A stretch of 64,000 nucleotides of DNA, from assembly GCF_003597395.2 (NCBI RefSeq), contig NC_133774.1:46526986-46590985 (forward strand), written 5' to 3'. Positions 11,798 to 23,082 of the stretch are shown in pieces. The notes beneath the pieces were generated by a model that worked only from the letters and a program-made list of their open reading frames with translations, searched no databases and had not been told where the DNA came from. Every line of letters begins with the position of its first letter. Position 1 is the first letter of the stretch. Position numbers and translations under genes: made by a program. The stretch comes from Chelonoidis abingdonii (Eukaryota; Chordata; Testudines; Testudinidae).

Positions 11798-14699
11798 TAC
11801 TAGTAAATACTCCCACTCCCTTCTGGTCTCATACCTAAGTGTTTTTTGGTTTGCCAGTCTCTGACTTTTGTCTTAATGGATCTCCTCTGTGGTTTTTCTG
11901 AACTACTTATTATCTCCTGATCAGAAAGAGCACGAAGGTTTTGTAAATCACTTTTCAATGACAACTTTTTCTTTTGGAAAAAATCCCAGTGACTCTGTAA
12001 ACTGTGTGGTTTTATTTAAAGGTCCCTTTCAAGTATTAAATAAGAGACTGCTCTGAGATTTAGCAATTCATTCATCCCTCTCAGCAAAAATATTGGTACA
12101 ATTTTTTTTAAAAAAATGTGAATAATTGATAATGGCTTGGATCAGATTCTCAGCATAATATAAAGAAGTTGTAATTACAAGGTGAATTTATCTTTTCTAG
12201 ACTTGGTAATTGTCAGGCAATGTCCGGCCTTTTGAAAGCCTGTCTTTCCATTAACTCAGGTAAACTTGCTGTTAAAAACACAGAAGAAGAGAGATCACTG
12301 TTAAAACAAAATTGTAACTTTAAGTAGTTTTGATTTTTGTTTTCACACTTGTTAGCCCATGTCATCTAAAGATAAAGGACTTGATTGTGTTTTGCCCTGA
12401 ATGGTATGTGATAAGATTCCTGTATACCCTTGCACAGAGGCTGAGCATAGTCTGGTCCCTTGTGCTCCCTGAGCATGTGGATTCCATGAGACCCAAGTTT
12501 TATCTCACTCTCTATTGGCTAAGGATCTGAATCTGTGTTGGGGGAGAGTACAGTGCATCCTAGCCAAAGTGGTGGAGGTTCACACACGCTGGACCCTGCG
12601 ATCTCTCACTAGGGCTCCTTGTCTTCCTCAAAGCAGGGCTGACCCTAAATAGCTCTATAGTAATCCTTTGTTGATCTGTTTGCCCATTCAAGGAGAGCTG
12701 TGGAATGCAGACCTCTTATCTCTCCTTTCTATCATTAGTCCACTATAAGTGGTTTATACTGTACTGGGGAAAGATTTTGATCCCCCGTTTGGATCTTGTT
12801 ATGAATTACTTGATATTGAGAAAAGAGTAAACGGGAGGAGGGAGGGTCATATAATCAGAAAATTTCAACAAGCTGATGTAATTTTCTCTATTAATCCAGG
12901 AGTCTTAATATGTAGAGATGACCAATCTCTGAGAATGGTGCACGTGACAGGCTATCCCGAGTGAGGGAAGGGGAGGAGAGAGCGAGAGAGAGAGATGCGG
13001 GGGGGGGGGAAAGAGAAGATGATGTTGACATCTCCAGCACTTGCTGGAATTCACTGAATGCACTTTATGTAACTGGCCTCTAGAACAATAGCACCTGTCT
13101 AGTATGTGTCTTAGATGTGTTTCTATTTTTATTGGAAAGAGTGACAGTCAGTTTGGAATCCCCTCTTATCCTGGATTTCAGTGTTTTTTCATAATATATA
13201 CTCTTCCACTTTTTAAACTATGACAGGACCTATCTGAGGTAATGCTAGAACAGAAACAGATCTAAAATAATTGCTTTATTCTCTCTTCCATCAGCTGGTT
13301 TGTGATGAAGCTTACAGTCTTTTATGATTATATTTTTCCCTGTCCTATAGTTGTCTGCAGTCATATTGTATGAGAATATTCTATTACTACAAACAGAAGT
13401 GTAACTGTGGAAAATAATGATTTGCCCCTTTTCTTGGAATAAATCCAGTGCACTTTCCAAAGGTTGGTAAGTGTTAAAATCCCCACTTCATAGATAAAGA
13501 AATGGAGGTGTAAGCTTAGTCTGCTTCTGCTTTCCACATTGGACACCAGTTGTAGCTAGCTCATTACAAATACAGAAGTTTGTTGTTCAAACACAGTGGC
13601 CTGCAGAGACATGGCTCATCTAACAGCCATTTTGGCTTAACTCCTTGGACAGGGCTCCCTTTCCAAAATAAGTATTAAATTAGCATTATTTCCTTCTACT
13701 CCAAAACTATTCTCAAAACTCCCAGTTTTATTCCTTACACACTGGAATATGAGCCCACACTGCATAGGAATACAGTGTGCCTCAAGTAATGTTTTTTTGG
13801 ACCTTCTCTAACTTATGTGGTTGGGATTTCACAAAATGCCATGTTAGAGAAAACTGTAGTCTTTGATCTCTTGCCATTTAAAACAACCCTCCTCTCAGCA
13901 TGGTTCATTCTCATCATCTTAATCACAGACTGAAGGATAATATTTTAGGTTAGTTTTCCTTTTCTTTCATAGATGTACTGGCTATTTATATCTTAGATCT
14001 TTAAGATTCTACCAATTACTTGAGCTAGCCTTATGTTTAGGGGGAGAAAAGGGGCATGGGGAATAATGAGTCATGTACATTCACTACGTCTCTTCTAAGT
14101 GTCCTGTATATACACTGATATGTGAGAGACTGTATTCATAGTACATTTTTTAAAAATGAAAACTTTCATCTGCTGCCTAATCTTTTTATGACTGAAGTTA
14201 GAGAACAAAGTTCAAATTAATACTCTCTATAATTATTTTTATCACACTTCAATTAATCTCTGTTTACAACTTTATGTATCGGACTGGGTGACAAGGAATT
14301 TGACCTTTGGTTCAAAAGAGTTGAAGTTCAGATTATATCTCTTTTCTGTCCTGTAAATCCACTCAGAATGGGCATTGACTATTCTGAATTTTTTTATATA
14401 AATTATTGTCACTGCATATTTGTCTGAGATGTTTTGTTTACCAATTGTAAGTCTAAAGATTGAATCAATTTGAAACTAGTCATAAAGAATATAAACAATA
14501 AATGAGGAGAGATTTGAAATTTCCAGCCTAGATAATAAATACTATGTGTAGTGCTTTTCTTCACCATTTTCTGGTTCAATTTGTGCCTGAAATACATTTT
14601 CTTACACTGCAATTTCACGGTGAAAAGGTCCACAGGAAGGGAAATGAAGACTTTTTTACAGGCACGATGAGACAGAGAGAAAAAGAGGTGACACAAACC
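11798..14699. other. Intronic sequence, minor repeats only
   Basis: No supported gene. It contains a GA-rich and G-rich simple tract at about 12975-13011 and a short MIR-like core at about 13468-13510 ('aatccccacttcatagat'). The rest is AT-rich single-copy-looking DNA. Confidence 0.45.
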
Positions 14700-15505
14700 T
14701 AGAATTATTGAGCCTGGAAAGAAGCATTAGAGAGGACTTGACTGAGGTATTTAAAGATATAAAAGGTAGTCCTTTTATAACTGGATCAGACCCCTCCTCT
14801 CTGTACATCCACTGAATAATATCAGAAGAACCAAGAGGTCACTCAGTTATTTTAAATGGTCAGTAATTTAGAATACTTAAAGGAAATTATACTTTATGGA
14901 GCATATATGATGTGTGTGGAATTTCTGGACATCAGAAGCGATACTATCATGAAAAGATACTAAGAGTTGGATAAGTCTGATCAATAACTATAACTGTATA
15001 TGCTAAAAGAACACAAGTCACACATCATGTATATGCTGATCACTATTGGTGTCAAGAAGGAATCACTCTCCCTATTCTCTATCTCGATAAAACTCTGCAC
15101 ACTTGGTTAGATGTACTGGGTTACCCAGAGTGCTGTAAATGTACAGAAGTACATAGAAAGATAAGTTCTCTGTCTGGAAGAGCAACTAATCTAACCTGAA
15201 CAAGCCGTGGGACAGTGCAAGGGATTTGAAGTGGGACTTTGAAGGAGAAAGGGGATGGAGCTTGGCACCAAGTGGGATATGGGAAGTTTTTTTTCCAAGC
15301 ATAGGGGATGGCATGAAAGATGATGCAAAATCAAGTGAAAGAAGGTTACAGAGTGAGCAAGTAGGAGAGAAGGTTAGAAGGTAAAGTAAGGAGGTTTTGG
15401 AGTATTTTCTCTGTCGTTTGAAGCATCAGATATTAGTCATTTCTAGAAGCAGGATGCTTGACTGGATATACCCAAGTGCTTCTTCTGTCTGGCAAATCCT
15501 ATGTT
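14700..15505 (+). mobile_element. Decayed CR1-type LINE 3' pieces
   Basis: GAGCCTGGAAAGAAGCATTA followed by 'ggtatttaaagatataaaa' is the conserved stretch just past the CR1 reverse transcriptase. The end at 15440-15505 ('ggatgcttgactggatat ... atgttcttat') resembles a CR1 tail. The middle (about 15120-15400) is unassigned and may be a separate insertion. No open frame. Confidence 0.45.
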
Positions 15506-16410
15506 CTTATAATGACAAATATTAATTATTAGTTGATAATCCTGGTTTTTAATGTAAAATTGTACAAATATAATTAAAATATAATCTAGGGGTCAGTTAC
15601 ATTTGTATTCATCTATCGTAACTCCACTGTCTTTAATGGAGGTACTTTAGATTTATATTGCTGTAAATGAAAATCAAGCCTTGAATGAATACCTGATTTG
15701 TTTCTTAGATTACACCGACATAGTTTGATGTTATCTGTGTGGATAGCCATTGCCAATGTTCATGTGTTGATTTACTCCATCCTTCTCTTACCCTTAACTT
15801 TTAAAGTTATTTTTATGTTAGCAATGCTACCACATGCTTTGTCTGAGTTTTGGCTCTGATCTCTTTGGAGAAACTACTTGTATAGGAAATGGGACTGTCT
15901 TTTGAGATTTATTTTAAAATTATGATGCTGTATATGTAATTTTTAAAGATACAGTAAAACCAAAATATTAATATTGAGATATTCAGTATTCTTATCTTCT
16001 GTGCAAGGATTTACATTGCAATTTCCCCACGTTAAGACTAATATACCCAAAAGTCTTTTAGTAAATTCACTTGTGCACATAAAAATGTAGATAAACTATT
16101 TTTTTGGTTCGTCCAAAATTGACTGGTTGGCTCACATGTATTTTATAGGATTGTATAATAGCAAGTTGAATTATGATGTTCCAATCAATTACACTTATAA
16201 GCTTTTATAAAAAGAAACACCCGTTCTGGTCATCATTCAGGCTTTTGTTTACATAATTTACTCAATTGTGCTTTTTTTGGACTTCTTAACTCAAGTGTGT
16301 GTATTTTGAAATGGTAAAGTAAAATATGAATCATGTTAGTAATTCAACACCTAAATTTTAAAGTGACTAGCATTTTTGGATGCCTGGATTGTTTTATGTA
16401 CAAGTTGAAG
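15506..16410. other. Intronic sequence, one hairpin remnant
   Basis: A weak palindrome built on 'actccactgtctttaatggag' lies near 15620-15650. Otherwise I see no feature. Confidence 0.4.
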
Positions 16411-16462
16411 GGGCCTAATTTTCAGAAGTGCTGAGCACCTGCCTTCTGAAAATCAGACCCCT
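16411..16462. repeat. Short hairpin repeat
   Basis: GGGCCTAATTTTCAGAAGTG pairs with CCTTCTGAAAATCAGACCCC, with CTGAGCACC in the loop. It is a compact member of the hairpin series. Confidence 0.65.
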
Positions 16463-16576
16463 TTAAGATCCAGATTAGGCACCCAAAATCATTAGTTACT
16501 TTTGAAACTTTAGGCCCAACTGTGTAAAGTACATCTAATACAGAAACGATGCATAGTAGTAGAAAAAAGATCTAGA

Positions 16577-16752
16577 GTAAAATTTTCAAAAGTGCATAAG
16601 TGGTTTAGAAATCTGTGTCCCATTTACAGAACTGACATAGGCACTTGGGAACCTAAATCCCACTGAGCTCCTAAGTTCTTAAGTCCATTTTGAAAATAGG
16701 ATTTAGGCTCCTAAGTCAGTTTGACTAGGGATAAAATTTTCAAAAGTGCCTC
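16577..16752. repeat. Composite hairpin repeat
   Basis: Two direct copies of 'taaaattttcaaaagtgc' (16578 and 16734) enclose inverted segments around 'cctaaatccca' and 'aggatttaggctcctaag'. It appears to be a longer member of the hairpin series, with nested stems. Confidence 0.55.
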
Positions 16753-17549
16753 TCTTTCCTATATAGATAAGCTATTTAAATGCTTTCTTTGGTTACCCAT
16801 CAAATATCTACACCAAATATGTTATGACATATGATACCAATATATTTGATGTAGCATTAAATATTAAAACAGCAACTTTTGAATGAAACTTCACTTGTTT
16901 CTTATAACTGTGAAAATGCTATAGTATCATAAATGAGAGGAAATAGTGTTGTTGGAGAATGCTCAGTTGGTGGGCTGTAGAGAAAGAGAGACTCCTATTT
17001 GCAATTAAGATAACTGATGGTAGAGGGAGCATTTTGTATGGAGAAGGTGAGCTGTAGTATTTCACTCTCTAGAGACTGAATTATTGTAATTCCTACAACC
17101 TAGATTTTTCAGGCAAAGCCCATCACACTTTAGTCCATCTTGAATACAAACAGTCCTCCACCACTTGAACATGACTCACAGTGATGATACAAGAGCAGAT
17201 AGCGAGGCTTGGCAAAATTTGATTTTTGAATGTTTCTTCTTGTGTGATTTTTTTTTTATTTATTTATTTTTACCAATTTTTAGATTTTCACCATTGCGGT
17301 AAATTGAGAGGTCAGGCAATAATTGTTTCATGACAGTAGATGTTGAGATTCAAAATGTTACAGCTTTATAACAGTCAAAACTCAAATGTCAAAATATGCA
17401 AAGTAAATAGCCTGACCTCAAACTCTGTGTTTTCAAGCTGCATTTTTCTTACATTGCCTATCTAAATCTATGTTATTATTGATGGAAATATTTTTGTCTG
17501 TTTGTGTGGTGAAATCAACATTTACCAATAAAAAGCTAATCCAAAACTG
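16753..17549. other. AT-rich intronic sequence, no feature seen
   Basis: Contains a short T/TTTA-rich tract near 17250-17270. No coding or repeat call supported. Confidence 0.4.
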
Positions 17550-17870
17550 TGCAACAGTTCCTGGCTCCTTGTTTGCTTCTTATTCAATTAAATTCAAGGT
17601 CTTAGTCCTAATCTTTAAGATTGGGTTTAGGCTACCTGATTGCTGAACTCACTGATCACGCAGCAACCAGAAATGCCTCTGTTGAAAGACTTGGGAGCTG
17701 GGGGCAGGGCATTTTCAATGCTGGTCCAGTCCTAGTCTATGGAATACTGTATCAGAAGACATCAGAATAAGGTCTAATTGGACTATTTTCAAAGCTCAGT
17801 GCAAAACTTTTTTGAGCAGAAGCTCACTTGCAATAACAGAAGTTGAAGAATTATGTTGGAGGGGGCAGAG
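17550..17870 (+). mobile_element. Ancient L3/CR1-type LINE 3' part
   Basis: 'ttcaattaaattcaaggtct' and 'agggcattttcaatgctggt', then 'tctatggaatactgtatcag', follow the order of the 3' coding end of L3/CR1-like LINEs. Frames are broken. Paired in type with 8100-8560. Confidence 0.4.
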
Positions 17871-18444
17871 AATATAATGGAGTGGGAGAGAAGGAGAAAG
17901 AAAGACTAATACAGGGAGAAAGATCCAAGTGTAAGGGGACAAACTATAGGATGGCAAGGGTAGAGACTATATCAGATAATATTTATGCTTATCTTAATAT
18001 TGCATCTGGTGCTTAGATACTGTAGTGCTTAGCATATGATAAATACACCACAGACAGCTCTGTCACATAGCGAATGCTGTTCTTGTATGAATACAGTTCT
18101 CTCTGTAGCTGCTACTGAAGAGAGTTGACCTGTACTATTTGTGAAACAACGTACTGATTGAGCAACAGACAATAAAGTTCTTGGCACAAGATAAGAGTCT
18201 TACAGTAGGTAGATTATGACTGACAATTGTGTGTATAAATTATTCAAAATGTTTCAAACAAGTTATATACAAGTTCATACTTTGTAGATGTGTTTGCTAA
18301 AAGAGTCAAAAAGTTGCACTATTTGAAAGCTCATTTCGACTTGACTAGCAAAACAAAATTACTAATAAAATCCTGAACTAAACTAAAATATTTTTGTGTT
18401 CTTTAGAAATACACTTACATAACTTGCAGTGGAAAATAATATAT
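17871..18444. other. Intronic sequence, no feature seen
   Basis: Purine-rich near 17880-17930. Nothing else supported. Confidence 0.4.
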
Positions 18445-18452
18445 CATTTAAT

Positions 18453-18951
18453 CAGAGGTGAAAGTAACTTGAAGGACTTAGCAGTATGCAGGGCCAGAGT
18501 CTTGAGCAGGGGACGGGGTCTCAGTTGGAAGGGGGTGGGGCCTCAAAAGGAAGAGGTGGGGACTTTAAATCCCCAGGACCTTTAAATCGGCTGCGGTATC
18601 TGGGAGCCATGGGCCCTTTAAATCACTGCCGGAGCCCCAGGGCTCTCAGCCGAATCTGTTACCCGGGACTCTGGTGGCAATTTAAAGGGCCAGGGCTCCA
18701 GCCACTGCCAGGAGCCTCGGACTCTTTAAATCATCGCCGGAGCCCCAGGACTCCTGGCTGCTGCCATGACCCCAGGGCTCCATCAGTGGGGCTCTGGCAC
18801 TAATTTAAAGGGCCCGGGGCACAGGCTGCTGCTGCCCAGAGCCCTTTTAATTTGCTGTCCTGGGGAAGCTGCCCCCTGCCAGTACAGTCAGCTGTGTACC
18901 AGCTCTTGCCAGTACGCCATACCGTACCGTACCAGCTTACTTTCACCTCTG
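18453..18951. mobile_element. hAT-type non-autonomous element with perfect 8-bp duplication
   Basis: The ends CAGAGGTGAAAGTAA and TTACTTTCACCTCTG are perfect 15-bp inverted repeats. The 8-bp sequence CATTTAAT lies on both sides (18445-18452, 18952-18959), which is diagnostic of the hAT superfamily. The GC-rich interior is a series of direct and inverted blocks linking TTTAAA to GGGCCC or GGGCTC. Frames of up to 105 codons here are by-products of GC richness; there is no transposase. Confidence 0.9.
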
Positions 18952-19039
18952 CATTTAATGGAACTTTGTGTTTGAGCAGAAATTTTATTTTACAAAAGAT
19001 ATATGTGCTCTTAATTGATTTTGTACCTATATCTATATA

Positions 19040-19786
19040 CAGTAACTCCTCAATGTTGTAGTTATGTTCCTGAAAAATGCAACTTTAAGCGAAACTATGT
19101 TAAGCGAATCTGATTTCCCCATAAGAATTAATGTAAATAGGGTGGCTTAGGTTCCAGGGAAACTTTTTTTTGCCAGATAGAAGGCATTATATACATTCTA
19201 AACAATTTTAAACAAGCAATTTAATACAGGTATTAAACAGGCTGGCAGCCCCCCATCAGCTCCTCTATTCTCCCGCACCTCCCACCTGCCCGCGGACCCC
19301 GTGGATCAGCACCTTCCCCCTGCTCCCCCCACCTCCTGCTCGTGGCAATCAGCTGTCTTGCGGCATTCAGGAGGGTGGGGAGAAGCGAGGATGTGGTGCG
19401 CAGCCTCCCCACTCCCTCTCCTGCCCACGGCAATCAGCTGGTTTGTGGCGTTCAGGAGGCAGGGGAGGGAGGGGGAGCCTGCGTGCTGCGTCCTTACTCC
19501 TCCCCGCTCTCCACAGCCTCCTGAACGCTGCAAACTAGCTGATTGTCACGGGCAGGAGGCAGGGGGAGTTGGGGGAAGATGCTGAACCGTGGGGTCCGCC
19601 AGCAGGTGGGAGGCGCTGGGGTGCAGGGGGTAGGGGAGCTAATGGTGGGCTGCCAGCCGTGGACAAAGCAGGCAGCCAAACAACGTTCTAAGCGGAGCAT
19701 TGCACAACTTTAAACGAGCATGTTCTGTAATGGAACGTAAGATCAAAACAACGTTAAGCGAGATGATGTTAATTTGGGAGTTATTG
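19040..19786 (+). mobile_element. pogo/Tigger-like non-autonomous DNA element, copy B
   Basis: Starts CAGTAACTCCTCAATG and ends TTTGGGAGTTATTG, flanked by TA on both sides (19038-19039, 19787-19788). It is copy A in the opposite orientation: 'gcaactttaagcgaaac' and CCCCATAAGAATTAATG near its start correspond to the end of copy A. The centre is GC-rich and modular: a unit of about 31 bp (GGCAATCAGCTG...TTCAGGAGG) occurs at 19344 and 19429 and inverted at 19517. It is not coding. Confidence 0.85.
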
Positions 19787-19788
19787 TA

Positions 19789-20655
19789 TCAGTAGATCTA
19801 TTGATAGATATAAAATCATTTAAGAGTGCATATATCATTTTTTTTAAATAAAATGTATTTTATATTGCCTTGTGATATGTGGGATTTGTTCTCTGCTTAA
19901 TCTCCAGTATTACTCTCAGCATCCAGTCTGCCATAACAGTTATACTAGCTGTAACTCACATCCCGCTGATTCCGTTTTGAGCTGTAGATGGAGAAACCAA
20001 TCACACGAGTCCCTGTGGCTCCGTAATTTGATAGTTTCCAACTCATAATAAAACTACCTCGTGAAAGATGCCACAGCATCAAACTGGGTTATCTTGACAT
20101 CTCTTCGTGTCATTGTTTCTGATCTTATCACAAGAATTCCCTTGTAACGGTAGATGGTGGAAAACAAACACAGGCTGATACATAGCATCAAACTTTTAAA
20201 ATTTGGGTTCTCAACTGTAAAAATGCACATGAACAGGCCATTGCATATGCAAATACTGTATTTGCATTCAAACTGATATTTGCACGTGCAGCTACTTGTG
20301 TGTACATATAAATGTTTGCACAGACAATTTACATGGGCATGCACAGTTTTTGTGGGTATAGTTGATGATCTGAGAATTGAAATATTAGACATTTATGTAA
20401 GAACATGTATATAAATAAATATCACGAATGTTAGAAATGGTAATCTTAACTCTGAACCCTTTTTTTTTTTTTTTTTTTTTTTAAGTTTCTGTTCTATATT
20501 GTAGCGTAGCCACTTGTACTTGTATGGAATAAGTGTCTTGCAGAATAAGTGTTTGTATTCCAATATTACATTATATTGGTTTGTTTCCTAACAAAATTCT
20601 TAAAAAAATCTTTAACTACGAAATATATCTAAATCTATCTTATTGTTCCATTAAG
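19789..20655. other. Intron before ARSB exon 7, poly-T tract
   Basis: Has a run of 22 T at 20461-20482 and the branch/acceptor region of the next exon. No other feature seen. Confidence 0.55.
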
Positions 20656-20784
20656 GTCCTGGTATTGACAACAGGACATCTTCACCACAGGATAATTCTT
20701 TTCCATGGGATGATTCAATGTTCAATATATCCATACATGCTGCAATTCGACATGGAAAGTGGAAACTACTAACTGGGTATCCAG
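20656..20784 (+). CDS. ARSB: ARSB exon 7 (arylsulfatase B)
   Basis: Encodes part of the C-terminal region of arylsulfatase B, the lysosomal enzyme that removes 4-sulfate from N-acetylgalactosamine in dermatan and chondroitin sulfate. The acceptor is ...CCATTAAG|GT and the donor CCAG|GTAATA. The exon starts with two bases that complete a split codon (a Cys if the previous exon ends in T, as expected for human Cys405) and ends one base into a Gly codon, the human exon 7 phases as I recall them. The peptide holds [16 protein letters not shown], nearly the human sequence, and an NIS sequon at the place of human Asn426. It is two residues longer than human exon 7 and has an added NRT sequon. Active-site residues lie in earlier exons outside the window. 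Confidence 0.93.
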
Positions 20785-21160
20785 GTAATAAAATGATTAT
20801 TTTTTCCCTAGAGGTTTACCTCCACTGCCAGTTCATGCCATTTCATATGTAACAAACTTTGCATTTCCATAATTTACTCTCTTTCTCAACTTTCATGATT
20901 TACTATGTAATGTAAAAACCAGGAGGGCGGAGCCTCATCTAAAAGTAGACAAATATTTACAATATATTCGTTGAAGTCATGGTTTTTGGATCTGTGTTTA
21001 TGTGCTTACATTGCAGTGGGAAAACCAGATTCCTGGAGGCAACTCCAGTTTAATTACTGTGAAATTAAACAAGTCATATTAAATACCAAATCCCAAGTAT
21101 GAGGCTACTCTTTCCCTGTGTGTCTGAGATCTAATCCCTTATCTGCTCCTGTTTCTATAG
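20785..21160 (+). other. ARSB: ARSB intron 7
   Basis: A short 376-base intron with GT at 20785 and a pyrimidine-rich acceptor (CTCCTGTTTCTATAG) ending at 21160. No repeat or embedded gene seen. Confidence 0.9.
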
Positions 21161-21426
21161 GCTGCAGCCACTGGTTCCCACCACCACCTTTGTTCAGTGA
21201 CTCAAAGATTCTATCATCTGACCCACCAACAAAAAAACTTTGGCTTTTTGATGTTGTTAAAGATGCTGAGGAGAGAAATGACTTGTCTGAAAAATATCCT
21301 GGCATTGTGAAAAAACTGCTCTCTCGTCTGCAGTACTACTATAAACACTCTGTGCCTGTATTCTACCCTGACGAAGACCCCCGTTGTGACCCAGCAGCAA
21401 CTGGAGCCTGGGGGCCTTGGATGTAG
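21161..21426 (+). CDS. ARSB: ARSB terminal exon 8 (arylsulfatase B C-terminus)
   Basis: Encodes the last 88 residues of arylsulfatase B, the same length as the human exon, and ends in TAG. The protein starts [10 protein letters not shown] and contains [23 protein letters not shown] and [15 protein letters not shown], and ends [16 protein letters not shown], all close to the known family. The first Cys corresponds to human Cys447 (bonded to Cys405) and the DPRC Cys to human Cys521 (bonded to Cys117), so both structural disulfides can form. It joins exon 7 through a split Gly codon. There is no frameshift or stop, so the gene looks functional. The product is expected in the lysosome. Confidence 0.97.
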
Positions 21427-21921
21427 AATACTACGTTTACAGCCTGAAAAATACAACTGTGGTGGAAATTGCGGACTGAGGGTCCTAGTCACATATTTTG
21501 ACCTCATTTCTTTTACCCTTTTAACTATGATTTCATCCCTTGGGTTATTTAATTCTGCTGCTTCTTAGGCAGTATTGAGGATCTAATTTAACCCCCTGAT
21601 TGTACTAGAAACACTGTTAAAATCATAAATCTGTCATTTTGATGTTCTTTGTCAGTGCTATGTCTCTAAAATGGAGGGTTAAAGCTGCTAGCCATCTGGG
21701 AAATATTACTTCACTTGGAAAGTTCTAATGAGTCACAGAGGCAAGACTATCCAGTTCTTTCATATTTAAAGTCACATGTTTGACTTCATGCTTGCCAGTG
21801 GCCAAATGTTATAGGAGGCTGACACACAGGTTTAAAAAAAAAAATAGAAGAAAGAAGACAGTTTCTGAGTTTGGCTGTCATTACATTTTCTCAGCTTTGC
21901 CATACAAATCTGTCCAGTAAT

Positions 21922-22129
21922 GAGCAACAAACAGTCCTGTGGCACCTTAAAGACTAACAGATGTATTGGAGCATAAGCTTTCATGGGCAGATACCCACTT
22001 TGTCACACGCATGACGTATTCACCCACGAAAGCTTATGCTCCAATACATCTGTTAGTCTTTAAGGTGCCACAGGACTCTTTGTTGCTTTTTACAGATCCA
22101 GACTAACACTGCTACCCCTCTGATACCCA
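21922..22129. mobile_element. Foldback element with 9-bp target duplication
   Basis: The arms 'cagtcctgtggcacctta' and 'taaggtgccacaggactc' are inverted copies that enclose 'agcataagctttcatgggc' and its complement. A one-sided tail (AGATCCAGACTAACACTGC to GATAC) follows. The 9-bp TCCAGTAAT lies on both sides (21913-21921, 22130-22138). It is not coding. Related copies: 6000-6070, 43766-43960 (diverged subfamily) and 50732-50925. Confidence 0.85.
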
Positions 22130-22689
22130 TCCAGTAATAGATGGATTCAGAAATCTCTGAGCACAAGCCGCCTCCCACTGGGCAACAAAAAATCTAACTG
22201 TACACTTGTCCACTGTTGACATATGGTTAGAGCATTGGTTTGATGTTATTTCCACCTTGGCTGTAAGTACCAAATCTTTAGGGCTTTTGTGCCTTTGTTA
22301 TCACAGCAGAGACTGCCTTCATCTAATAGTCAGCTTTTGGACATCCCTTCATTTTGCAGTGCCTTTTCCAGTTCATTTCTTCTTTCTTGTGCTTCAAAAT
22401 GCAGTTTTGATTTCTTGTGCAGGAGATTCCCATCTTCTGCTAATATCTCTGGAAAACCTTTTGTAATGCATATCCCTTCTCTAAGGGCATTGCCAGTTAT
22501 CTGTTTTGTACTGATGTAATGTTTCAAACTGGTTTTTTGGAGACCACTTTTAATTTTCCATTAGAGTTTTAATTTTTAGGTTCTACGTTTTTTTGTTGAG
22601 ATGAATGATGTTTCTTTAGTAGTCTGAGTATCTAAAAGAATTAAGAGAGGAGAGGAAAAGTATTGCTGTACCCCATATATTTTATTTTT

Positions 22690-22870
22690 TAGCTGTGTTG
22701 GTCCCAAGATATTAGAGAGAGAAGGTGGGTGAGGCAGTATATTTTACTGGACCAACTTCTGTTGGTGAAAGAGACAAGCTTTTGAGTTCTGTGTAAGCTC
22801 AAAAGCTTCTCTTCATAAACAGCAGTTGGCCCAATAAAAAACATTACCTCACTCACCTTGTTTCTCTAGT
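22690..22870. mobile_element. Second foldback family, copy 1
   Basis: 'gtgttggtcccaagatatta' with 'gaaggtgggtgaggcagtat' and 'ggaccaacttctgttggtg' faces 'cagttggcccaataaaaaac' and 'cctcactcaccttgtttctc'. It is a hairpin of about 180 bp. A related copy lies at 51910-52070. Confidence 0.65.
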
Positions 22871-23082
22871 TTTTAGAGATATTATTTCCATTTGTTATAA
22901 TTCATTAATTATACATCTGGGGAAAGAAATAAAATACTTATTAAAGGAAGCCTCTGATTGGCTAGCAAAAGTTCCACCTATTTGGCTCTTATTTCCACAT
23001 TTCAGTCAGGGCTCCTTGGTCAGTTTATCCTTCTGGAGATCATAACACCTCGTTAACAGAAAACAAGCAAAAGAATCTAAGG

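Larger units (their letters stand above)
21427..22933 (+). other. ARSB: ARSB 3' untranslated region (extent uncertain)
   Basis: Follows the stop directly. The first AATAAA outside a repeat after the stop is at 22928-22933; another at 22833 lies inside a foldback element. Either the transcript ends near here or a more distal site is used. The two foldback elements (21922-22129, 22690-22870) would lie in the UTR and could form stable hairpins in the RNA. Confidence 0.4.

Noticed and set aside
1..20655. Earlier ARSB exons (exon 6 especially)
   Set aside because: I looked for the expected peptide theme (a HNIDP motif) and did not see it; it probably lies upstream of the window or I missed it.
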